In this document: one piece after another, positions 7,287 to 14,059 of the stretch
Numbering within the stretch: the first letter of the stretch is position 1
Layout: each line of letters starts with the position of its first letter
From: Oscillospiraceae bacterium
GTDB taxonomy: Bacteria; Bacillota; Clostridia; Oscillospirales; Acutalibacteraceae
DNA: 14,059 nt
Direction of reading: 5' to 3'
Assembly (NCBI GenBank): GCA_022508865.1
Contig: JAFLUK010000024.1
Location: forward strand, 1-14,059
Notes under the pieces: model-generated
Database searches by the model: none
What the model was told of the DNA's origin: nothing
Seen by the model: only the letters and a program-made list of their open reading frames with translations
Translations under genes and position numbers: made by a program

Positions 7287-7296
7287 TGTGAGATAT

Positions 7297-9048
7297 ATGA
7301 GAAATAACGGACGCCCCAAGCATGCTTTGGGTAATGGATTCGGCAAAAGTGCAGCTTACTCGTATATTTCACTATTTTTAATTGTGTTGATTGTTGTTTC
7401 GTGTTCATATTCATGGTTTACCCGTAGATCCGACGCAACAATCAATTCAGAGGAAATGACATTGGATTCGTCCAACGGTCTTCGTGTAAATGATGGTGAA
7501 AACATTTCTAACCACATTACTATTCCGGATTTCGTACTTGACGAAGCTTCCAGTTATGATGGAAGAAATCTTTATTTCCCGGCAAGTGGAAACTATGTTA
7601 AGATAGACTCCCTTGCAAAGCAGGAAGGTATGTTGTTCAGAGAAGCAACAACCGGAGATAAAAATAAAAGATTTCTGTACAAAACTTTTACATTGCATGG
7701 TGATTCAGAATACACCAATGTTTACGTCAGAGGTTTTAATGTTACAATAAAGGATACAGACGATACAGTCATGGTTGAATATGATGGTTCAACAGAGATC
7801 TTATATAAAGATGGTGAACCTTATGACCAAAGGGTATGGCCGGAATGTCCTGTTCGTATTGCTTTTATCACGGACAGCTCAAAAGAACCGGTTATGATTG
7901 ACCCCTCTGCTGTTATCAAGCAGCACGCAAGGAATTATAACGCTGTTGTAGACACTAACGATGTTGGTTCTCCTACAATTGAAAAAACTAAGGCAGATGC
8001 ATTTTCTACATATTACGGTATGATAGGTAAGCCACTGTTTACAATGACAAACAACAAGCCTGTAGATGTTACAATGGTTGCATGGCTTGAGGGCGGTTTG
8101 GATGACAATGGCAACAGCACAGCCCAGAAGTATGCCGGTAAAAAGATTTCCATAAATGTTGAAATTGAAAGTAACTGGACAGATATGGATATGGTTTACT
8201 TTGTAGATAATACATTGGGTGATAACGGTCAATTTATGCAATGGATTAGTTCAGCAGATTTAGGTATAGATAAACAGTGTGTTGTAGTAATGAGTTATCT
8301 GGAAAGCGACACACAGTTTGAAAAAACCGTTGTTATGGAGGAACTGGAGTATGTTAAACACAATGGTGTTGATTGTTGTGTAAAGTGGCGTGCACCGTTA
8401 CCTAAAAATGTTAAAACAAACATATATTTCTATCGCATGGCTCTTACAAAAAATACAATCTACAACTCTTGGATTACTCGTGTAGGAATAAACAATTCCT
8501 TAAACAATACAGTTAAAGGTTGGATTGGATCTAAAAAACTGGAGGAAGACAGAGGAACAAGCACAACATACACTGCTGAACGAGGAAATGGTTATAGTGA
8601 TACAGATAACACCAAAGAGAGACTTTCTCCTTGCGTTGGATATTGGAACGGCGGAGGTTCTACGGGTGGAAGTACAACCACTACCACAGTAAATCAGGGT
8701 ACGCAGCCATCTTCACCATCAGCGCAAAAAGTTACAGTAGGTATTTTTTTGAATATTCCTGATTCGTTAAGTTGGATGAGGAGCGATTTAAGCAGTAGCG
8801 GTAACTACAAGTTGTATGCAGTGTTCAGCGATGGTACAGAGAAAGAAATGACCTATGATAACGGACGTTGTTCAGTACAGAATGTTTCAATTCCTATCAA
8901 CACAAGGTTGGTAGCCTTTAAGTATAAGAATTATAGAGATGGTTCCAGTAAAGATACTATCGTAGCTGATCCGTATACATTTACAGATTCACGAAATGTT
9001 ACATACGAAGTAACTGATTATGGTAAAAGAGCTCAAAAGACCAGTTAA
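7297..9048 (+). CDS. Modular secreted protein with SipW-type signal and two beta-rich C-terminal domains
   Basis: The precursor has 583 aa. A hydrophobic segment (about 21-37) ends in SYSWFTRRSDA (37-47), a SipW-class signal. Residues about 45-290 look like a TasA-type domain: NLYFPASG (91-98) recalls DFYFPV in the 942-aa protein, and VAWLEGGLDDNGN (261-273) is a variant of the shared WxEG motif. A second beta-rich domain (about 295-450) starts MVYFVDNT and contains NIYFYRM; it is loosely like the carbohydrate-binding beta-sandwiches of the neighbours. A Gly/Ser/Thr-rich linker (452-476) joins a final domain of about 105 residues beginning KVTVGIFLNI (478-487). The 942-aa protein also ends in a domain beginning TITVGVINYI. 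The gene starts 29 nt after the previous one and ends 14 nt before the next. Role inferred: a surface-exposed adhesin or fibre component. The fold calls are tentative. Confidence 0.78.
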   Translation: MRNNGRPKHALGNGFGKSAAYSYISLFLIVLIVVSCSYSWFTRRSDATINSEEMTLDSSNGLRVNDGENISNHITIPDFVLDEASSYDGRNLYFPASGNYVKIDSLAKQEGMLFREATTGDKNKRFLYKTFTLHGDSEYTNVYVRGFNVTIKDTDDTVMVEYDGSTEILYKDGEPYDQRVWPECPVRIAFITDSSKEPVMIDPSAVIKQHARNYNAVVDTNDVGSPTIEKTKADAFSTYYGMIGKPLFTMTNNKPVDVTMVAWLEGGLDDNGNSTAQKYAGKKISINVEIESNWTDMDMVYFVDNTLGDNGQFMQWISSADLGIDKQCVVVMSYLESDTQFEKTVVMEELEYVKHNGVDCCVKWRAPLPKNVKTNIYFYRMALTKNTIYNSWITRVGINNSLNNTVKGWIGSKKLEEDRGTSTTYTAERGNGYSDTDNTKERLSPCVGYWNGGGSTGGSTTTTTVNQGTQPSSPSAQKVTVGIFLNIPDSLSWMRSDLSSSGNYKLYAVFSDGTEKEMTYDNGRCSVQNVSIPINTRLVAFKYKNYRDGSSKDTIVADPYTFTDSRNVTYEVTDYGKRAQKTS

Positions 9049-9062
9049 AAGGAGGTGTCACA

Positions 9063-11891
9063 ATGAGAGATAAAGAGAGATATATCAGCAAACACAGCAG
9101 AACTGAAAAGTGTGTAAAAACAAGAAAAACTCGCAAATCATCGCTGAAAACTATAATATTTTCCGTTGTGGCACTGATTCAGATTATTTTGATTATGGTT
9201 GCTCCAACTTCAGCTTGGGTTGAAACTATTTCATCAATCATGATTGAAGGTAAAGGTAACATTGATACACCAATATACAACAGAGCAAATGTCGGCAGTG
9301 GTTCTGGCTATGATAATGTTAGCATTGATTTGAATGACTATTTCAAAAAGGCAGGTAATGTCCACCTTTCTTCCGCTTCCAGTGCAAATGGTAAAGACTT
9401 TTATTTCCCTGTCATTTCAACAAAAAGCGGTTCAACATTTTCAAACTACCGTAAGGGCACAATAAATGATAAAAATGTTAACTACATTGATTTCTCATTT
9501 GAGGTCCACAATAACAGCAACAATGTTATGAATTACTTCTTTGCTGATGAACCAACTGTTAAGCTTGGTGGCACAGAGGTTACCGATTCAAGTATCCGTA
9601 TTGCATTTACTATTGGCGGAAATACCACTATTTTTGCCAAGAGTGCAACTACAGGTACTGTTGTAGATTCCATTACAGGTGGAAAATCTTCTACCACAGT
9701 AAAGGCATTTTCTGAACGTATAAAGAATGCTCAGGGAACAAATTCACTTTTCCAGGTTTCTGCAAATGCTACCATTGAAATTAATGTAAAGATGTGGTTG
9801 CAGGACGAAAATGCAAATCTTACAAGTAGCACAGCCAGCGTTGAGAACTTTTCCATTACAACAGGTGAAAAGCTATCAAGAGTAAAGGTTGAATACATTG
9901 ATTCATATGGATTAGGAAGCAATGTAAGTGATATGGGTGATATCTCTGCTTCCGCAAACTCAGGCAATAATGTAGGAAAGGAAATTTTTGTATCCCCTAA
10001 CACAGAAGTTACTCTTAATGCAACATCAAAGAACGGCTATGGTTTTATTGGCTGGTATACAAGTTCTGCAGGTACTACTCCTGCAACTTTAAATAATAAT
10101 AAATTTTCTACAGTAAGTGGTAAAGATTATACATTCTATGCAATGTTCAAAAAATCTTACACACTCAATCTGGTTGCAAGAACAGATGGTGTTAATAGCG
10201 GTACAGGCGGTACTGTAAAAATTAATTCGGGAACTGCTGCGGCAACTGCAACTGCACAGATTGTAGATGGTGAACAAGCTACAATTACTGCAGAGCCAAA
10301 GACAGGTTATGATTTTGTTGGTTGGTATGATGACCTTGGCGAAGAGGTTTCGTTATCTTCAACAGAAAAAATTACTGTTACAAATAATAGAACATTATAT
10401 GCTTACTTCCAGATTAAGACATATACTGTTAAAGCAATGCCTTCTCCGTCGGATAAGGGTTCAGTTACATTTAACAATACAGGTGTTGTTCCGGAAGCGC
10501 CGGGTGTAAAGGTAACAATTAAACATGGTGACACAGCACACTTTGTTGCCCAAAATCCTGCAGCAGGTTATGAATTTAAGGGTTGGTATGAAAACGCCAG
10601 TTGCACAGGTTCTCCTGTCTCTACAAGTGCCACCTATGACAAAACTATCACAGGTGACTACACTTTGTGGGCCAAGTTTGATTTAAAAACATACACTGTT
10701 AAATTGTATGCTATGTCAAACGGCAGTCAGAATTCTACTTATGGTAAAGTACAGCTTAACACAGGAACAGCTTCAACATATGTTACAGGTACTGTGACAT
10801 ATGGAAATAAGGTTACATATACTGCAGTGGAAAATGATTATTGTACATTTAATGGATGGTACGACAATTCAGCATGCACAGGTACAGCTGTATCCTCAAG
10901 TGCTACGTATACAATTAATAGTTTTGATGATAATTCTAAAACAACATTGTATGCAAAGTTTACAATAACAACCAAGACCATTACAGCAACTGTTAAAACA
11001 GATAGCGGAACAGGACCTACAGTTAAAATTGATACAGGTTCTGAATCCACAACATCTACATCCAAAACAGTTAATTTAGGTGCTTCTGTTACTTTGACAG
11101 CAGATAAGAAGACAGGTTATAGCTTTGTAGGTTGGTATACTAACGCAAACTGCACAGGTACAGCTGCTGCTACAAGTGAAACATATACAATCAATCCGGT
11201 AACTTCAAGTACAAGTGCAAACTTTTATGCAAAATTTGAAAAGGTTACCATGAGAACGATTTACCTTGTGAATAACGCCGGGTGGTCAGAACCGTATGCT
11301 CACTTGTACCACTATGTTAATGGTGGTAGCGCGGATGTTGCACTGAGCACATGGCCGGGCGTTGCCATGACAAAAGTATCCGGTAATATTTGGTCTGTTA
11401 CATTTGACCCTTATTATGAATCAGTAATATTCAGCAATAATGGCAGCAGTCAAACATCACGTGAGGATACTAACTTACATCTTGAACCAAATAACTATTT
11501 TTATTTGTCTACTAAAACATGGGGTCCTGCACCGGCTGCAAGCAAAACAATTACTGTTGGTGTGATTAACTATATTATTAATGAAAACTTTAGCGGTAAC
11601 CCCAGCAACTGTAGTACTTTCCAAGTGTATTATTGGAATAATTCTGGCGATAATGGAAATGCTTCGTGTACATACACAGGTAGAACCACTACTAAACAGC
11701 TTGGAAGTAGCTATTGGGGTAATGCAGCTCAAACATTTTACTTGTATACGGCAGAGGTTCCTTTAGATTCAAATCCAACCGGATTTAAATTCCATGCCGG
11801 TGACAGATGGTTTGGAAGTGATGGCAACCTGTCAACACAAAGCGCTGTATATGTATTTAACTATAGCGGTGATAAAGCTAATTATGAATAA
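9063..11891 (+). CDS. Large secreted adhesin: TasA-like region, five InlB-type repeats, CBM26-like module
   Basis: This is a 942-aa protein. After 29 mostly basic, hydrophilic residues a membrane-type segment (30-48) ends in TSAWVETIS, a degenerate SipW-class signal. Residues about 60-270 are TasA-like, with DFYFPV (112-117) and the weak motif VKMWLQDEN (242-250). Five repeats of about 90 residues follow, each centred on GWY (330, 420, 507, 598, 690) in the form GY.F.GWY...C.G, ending in A.F. This is the InlB B-repeat/Flg_new type found in surface proteins. Residues 731-820 (IYLVNNAGWSEPY, WPGVAMTKVSG, VIFSNNGSSQT) match the starch-binding CBM26 pattern. A last domain (828-942) begins TITVGVINYI and is aromatic-rich. 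The AAAGGAGG ribosome binding site directly follows the previous stop codon. No LPXTG, dockerin or catalytic domain was seen. Role inferred: a stalked adhesin binding glycan, probably starch-like. Confidence 0.85.
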   Translation: MRDKERYISKHSRTEKCVKTRKTRKSSLKTIIFSVVALIQIILIMVAPTSAWVETISSIMIEGKGNIDTPIYNRANVGSGSGYDNVSIDLNDYFKKAGNVHLSSASSANGKDFYFPVISTKSGSTFSNYRKGTINDKNVNYIDFSFEVHNNSNNVMNYFFADEPTVKLGGTEVTDSSIRIAFTIGGNTTIFAKSATTGTVVDSITGGKSSTTVKAFSERIKNAQGTNSLFQVSANATIEINVKMWLQDENANLTSSTASVENFSITTGEKLSRVKVEYIDSYGLGSNVSDMGDISASANSGNNVGKEIFVSPNTEVTLNATSKNGYGFIGWYTSSAGTTPATLNNNKFSTVSGKDYTFYAMFKKSYTLNLVARTDGVNSGTGGTVKINSGTAAATATAQIVDGEQATITAEPKTGYDFVGWYDDLGEEVSLSSTEKITVTNNRTLYAYFQIKTYTVKAMPSPSDKGSVTFNNTGVVPEAPGVKVTIKHGDTAHFVAQNPAAGYEFKGWYENASCTGSPVSTSATYDKTITGDYTLWAKFDLKTYTVKLYAMSNGSQNSTYGKVQLNTGTASTYVTGTVTYGNKVTYTAVENDYCTFNGWYDNSACTGTAVSSSATYTINSFDDNSKTTLYAKFTITTKTITATVKTDSGTGPTVKIDTGSESTTSTSKTVNLGASVTLTADKKTGYSFVGWYTNANCTGTAAATSETYTINPVTSSTSANFYAKFEKVTMRTIYLVNNAGWSEPYAHLYHYVNGGSADVALSTWPGVAMTKVSGNIWSVTFDPYYESVIFSNNGSSQTSREDTNLHLEPNNYFYLSTKTWGPAPAASKTITVGVINYIINENFSGNPSNCSTFQVYYWNNSGDNGNASCTYTGRTTTKQLGSSYWGNAAQTFYLYTAEVPLDSNPTGFKFHAGDRWFGSDGNLSTQSAVYVFNYSGDKANYE
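9996..11237 (+). repeat. Five tandem InlB B-type repeats within the 942-aa protein
   Basis: GWY positions 330, 420, 507, 598 and 690 give a period of 87-92 residues. The last three units share the tight motif C-T-G after GWY and end in AKF. The DNA is partly conserved (for example GGTTGGTAT in several units), which suggests intragenic duplication followed by divergence. Repeat numbers in such stalks often vary between strains. Confidence 0.85.
11253..11522 (+). other. CBM26-like starch-binding module (residues 731-820 of the 942-aa protein)
   Basis: An aromatic-rich beta-sandwich pattern is visible: IYLVNN, GWSEPYAHLY, TWPGVAMTKV, WSVTF and VIFSNNGSSQT, in the order known for CBM26 modules. 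WPGxxM and the FxNNGxxQT stretch are the most diagnostic. Family knowledge: CBM26 binds starch. Binding residues are proposed from pattern only. Confidence 0.7.
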
Positions 11892-11923
11892 GATTTATAC
11901 TTAAAATAACAGGAGGTGAACCT

Positions 11924-13150
11924 ATGAAAAAAGCAAAGTTAATATTTGTGGCGGCTATGTCGGTACTTTTCACGTTTATGTGTTTTGTTAACAGCACATT
12001 TTCATGGTTTGACCGTCCTTTAGAAAAGCAGGGTTCAAGGTTCAGCTGGACAGAAAATGCCTATTCCGTATCAACAGGCAAGGAAGTTTCCATAAATACT
12101 TACGCATCTTCTGATGATGGTGATACCTATGGAAGTACTCCCATTACTTCAGCAAATGGAACTTTGAGTCCCGGTGAAAAGAAGTGTTTTCGCACTGATA
12201 TAACTAATCTCGGCGGCGTTAACCAAAGTGTTTCTCTTTTCCTTTCAGGAATGAAATCATCTGCCAATTTCAGCACCTATGTTGGTGTTAATGGTCCTAT
12301 GAGAACCCATAAGCCTTTTGCCAGCAAAAGCGAGGCTTCCTATGCAGTTCGTAGTGATATATATAAGAGAAATGTATATATGGGTTTGCATTCAGATTCA
12401 GCAGAAATGGCGAGTTTGACACCCAAAAAACCCGGAATCCATTACTGGGACTACAATGGAATGGATTCCACTGTAGAGTGGGCAAATTGTATCAGCACAG
12501 GGGGTATAGGAGAATGGGATGTTGGCGGCGGTTTTTGGAATGGCAGCAAACAAAAATTTAATATGTATTCAGCTACCATCGATTCAAGAGCAACGCATAT
12601 GCAGCTTGTTTATACAAATGGCGGTAAACAATATGGTTCTGATGTTGATATTTCCAACCTTAATTCCAATAATACATTGGTATTCTTTGAGTATGGTGGC
12701 AACTATCATATTCAGGAGAAATATGCAGGTAATGATTCCGGTGCACGTATTGAGACCTATTATTCTAAAGCAATGGTTGATAAGGGCGGCAGCATAGATA
12801 TTCCCGCAACAGGTAGGAGTGGAATTAGATACTCTACAAGCAATGCGAGCGTTGCTACTGTAAATACAAATACCGGTGTTGTTAGCGGAGTTAATCCGGG
12901 AACAGCAAAGATTACCGCAACATCAGAAGGAGTATTTGGTGATATAATTACTGCAGAATGTGAAATTACCGTGAGAGATACTACATCTGTATCAGACACT
13001 ATTGACGATGTACCTGTTGTAACCAATCTTTTGGTTGAAAAGACAGTTGATGATGCAGAGCCTTCAGTGCAATCAGTGTACTGGTACATTAGAAATGAAA
13101 GCTATAGTAATGTGACCTACAGCTTTAGTAAAATTTCATTAACATTATAA
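11924..13150 (+). CDS. Secreted protein with SipW-type signal and Big_2 domain
   Basis: This 408-aa precursor has a short basic N-terminus, a hydrophobic segment (6-22) and STFSWFDRP (24-32), a divergent AWFT-type signal. LSPGEKKCFRTDITNLGG (81-98) has the strand/turn pattern seen in TasA-like mature domains. Residues about 150-265 are Trp/Tyr-rich (YWDYNGM, EWDVGGGFWNGS, MQLVYTNGG). The stretch from MYSATID to LVFFEYGG parallels the end of the CBM26-like module of the preceding gene, so a degenerate carbohydrate-binding domain is possible. Residues about 282-351 form a bacterial Ig-like Big_2 domain, with YSTSNASVATVN, GVVSGVNPGTAKITAT and ITV. The shared WxEGxD motif is absent. AGGAGGTGA (11911-11919) gives a strong start at 11924. 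A strong terminator follows the stop, making this the last gene of the run. Role inferred: an accessory or terminal surface component. Confidence 0.8.
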   Translation: MKKAKLIFVAAMSVLFTFMCFVNSTFSWFDRPLEKQGSRFSWTENAYSVSTGKEVSINTYASSDDGDTYGSTPITSANGTLSPGEKKCFRTDITNLGGVNQSVSLFLSGMKSSANFSTYVGVNGPMRTHKPFASKSEASYAVRSDIYKRNVYMGLHSDSAEMASLTPKKPGIHYWDYNGMDSTVEWANCISTGGIGEWDVGGGFWNGSKQKFNMYSATIDSRATHMQLVYTNGGKQYGSDVDISNLNSNNTLVFFEYGGNYHIQEKYAGNDSGARIETYYSKAMVDKGGSIDIPATGRSGIRYSTSNASVATVNTNTGVVSGVNPGTAKITATSEGVFGDIITAECEITVRDTTSVSDTIDDVPVVTNLLVEKTVDDAEPSVQSVYWYIRNESYSNVTYSFSKISLTL

Positions 13151-13154
13151 TTAT

Positions 13155-13182
13155 AAAAAGGGTTGCCTTTGCAACCCTTTTT
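13155..13182 (+). terminator. Strong rho-independent terminator ending the secreted-protein run
   Basis: AAAAAGGGTTGC (13155-13166) pairs perfectly with GCAACCCTTTTT (13171-13182) around a 4-nt loop, and the 3' arm ends in a T-run. It is 4 nt past the stop of the Big_2 protein gene. The A-run on the 5' side makes it potentially bidirectional. Confidence 0.95.
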
Positions 13183-13293
13183 ATTTATCGGATATCCTTT
13201 TCTAAAATTGCTTTCAGCAACAGCAGTTCCCAATTCTGCAGAAAATTAAAATGCTGATTTAAAGAAAAAGCGTAAAAGATATGGTGAAAATTA

Positions 13294-13977
13294 ATGTTTA
13301 AAAAAAATAAAAAAGAGAATAGTAAGCTTGCAAAAGTAAAAAATTCAAAGGCTTACAGAACCTTTTCTACTGTAAAAAACACTATTGCATGGTTTTTTGT
13401 TGTTATAATTGCCATTGCTATGGTAATTTTTGTGATTACCAGAATTAACGGCAACACACCATCTGTGTTTGGCTATACAATTTTCCGTGTAAGTTCAGGA
13501 AGTATGGAACCGGAACTGATGATAGGTGATATCATTATTGATGAAAGTGTAGACAGTCCTGATGAAATTTCTGTAGGCGATAATATTTCCTTTGACGGGA
13601 AAGGTGATTTGTCGGGGAAAATAATTACTCACAAAGTAATTGTAGCCCCCCACGAGGATGAGAGGGGCAAAATTGTACTGCAAACCAAAGGTATTGCAAA
13701 TCCTATTCCCGACGACCCCATTGAGTTTTCCGATATTCGGGGAAAGCAATTGTATAAAGTTCCATATGTAGATAAGATATACAATTTCTTTTTGTCCCAA
13801 TACGGTCTTATTGTTTTTCTCCTATTAATTATATTAATTTTCCTTGATGAGATAGTCAATCTGATAAGAATAATAATTCATCGTAATGATGTTGATATTG
13901 ATGAAATCATCAGAAAGATTAAAGAAGAGGAGAATGAGAAGCAGGGAGAGCAAATACAGGACAATGATGATGATTAA
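13294..13977 (+). CDS. Second SipW/ER-type signal peptidase I, divergent acidic site
   Basis: This 227-aa protein has a long basic N-terminus (1-28), membrane segment about 30-48, catalytic Ser in SSGSMEP (Ser70) and general base His in ITHKVIV (His113), all of the SipW/ER type. The usual TKGDAN acidic motif reads TKGIAN (131-136): Ile134 stands where an Asp is expected, while PDD (139-141) keeps later acidic residues. A second membrane segment (about 170-194) is followed by a short cytosolic tail ending QDNDDD. It is the second peptidase of this type in the window and is separated from the previous gene by a strong terminator, so it is probably transcribed on its own. The ribosome binding site is weak (GGTG at 13283-13286). 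Substrates could be the four preceding proteins, some of which have divergent signal motifs. The altered site may mean changed activity. Confidence 0.87.
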   Translation: MFKKNKKENSKLAKVKNSKAYRTFSTVKNTIAWFFVVIIAIAMVIFVITRINGNTPSVFGYTIFRVSSGSMEPELMIGDIIIDESVDSPDEISVGDNISFDGKGDLSGKIITHKVIVAPHEDERGKIVLQTKGIANPIPDDPIEFSDIRGKQLYKVPYVDKIYNFFLSQYGLIVFLLLIILIFLDEIVNLIRIIIHRNDVDIDEIIRKIKEEENEKQGEQIQDNDDD

Positions 13978-14027
13978 AAAATACAATCGGTTGTTTTACA
14001 CTAATAAAGACATTTCCTATGAAGTAA

Positions 14028-14059
14028 AAAATACCGCAGGATTAATCCTGCGGTATTTT
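14028..14059 (+). terminator. Perfect hairpin terminator after the second signal peptidase
   Basis: The last 32 bases are a perfect inverted repeat: AAAATACCGCAGGA and TCCTGCGGTATTTT around TTAA, ending in TTTT at the window edge. It lies 50 nt after the stop codon. The symmetry allows use from either strand. Confidence 0.9.

Noticed and set aside
7288..7290. GTG 7288 as the start of the 583-aa protein
   Set aside because: It lies one base from the ribosome binding site; ATG 7297 has normal spacing.
9996..11237. CRISPR or satellite-like DNA repeat in the repetitive region
   Set aside because: The periodicity is about 270 nt, in frame and diverged, and is explained by tandem protein domains.

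Overview
The window is an AT-rich stretch from a low-GC Gram-positive bacterium. The strong AGGAGG-type ribosome binding sites, two SipW-type signal peptidases, TasA-like secreted proteins and a starch-binding-type (CBM26-like) module together suggest a gut Clostridia/Ruminococcaceae-like commensal; this host assignment is inference. Every supported gene lies on the + strand, and no tRNA, rRNA, CRISPR array, transposase or phage gene was seen.

Layout. (1) 2-328: C-terminal end of a TasA-like secreted protein whose start lies outside the window. (2) 491-1306: a complete TasA-like protein behind a hairpin-rich leader. (3) 1380-2129: a SipW-type signal peptidase I with a long cytosolic tail. (4) 2355-3887: a membrane-anchored AAA+ ATPase of the McrB-like group. 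(5) 3978-6293: a protein with a DUF2357-like N-terminal region joined to about 430 residues of coiled coil. (6) 6317-13150: four closely spaced genes for secreted proteins of 316, 583, 942 and 408 aa. The 942-aa protein carries five InlB-type repeats and a CBM26-like module, and the 408-aa protein carries a Big_2 domain. A strong terminator at 13155-13182 ends this block. (7) 13294-13977: a second SipW-type signal peptidase, ending in a perfect hairpin terminator at the window edge.

How the genes may work together. The secreted proteins share a SipW-type signal sequence (hydrophobic segment followed by a variant of AWFT), and most of them share a second conserved motif of the form W-[VFIL]-E-G-x-D-x-x-C. 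The two flanking signal peptidases are the natural processing enzymes. The products look like subunits of a surface or extracellular assembly, with large modular adhesins able to bind carbohydrate. The unusual part is the pair in the middle: a McrB-like AAA+ ATPase tethered to the membrane and a DUF2357-like coiled-coil protein. Both resemble halves of McrBC/type IV restriction-like systems, but here they sit inside a secretion/surface operon and show no nuclease domain that I can recognise. The working idea is that they form a cytosolic, membrane-attached energy-using machine serving export or assembly of the TasA-like proteins. This is inference from context and would need genomic comparison and experiment.
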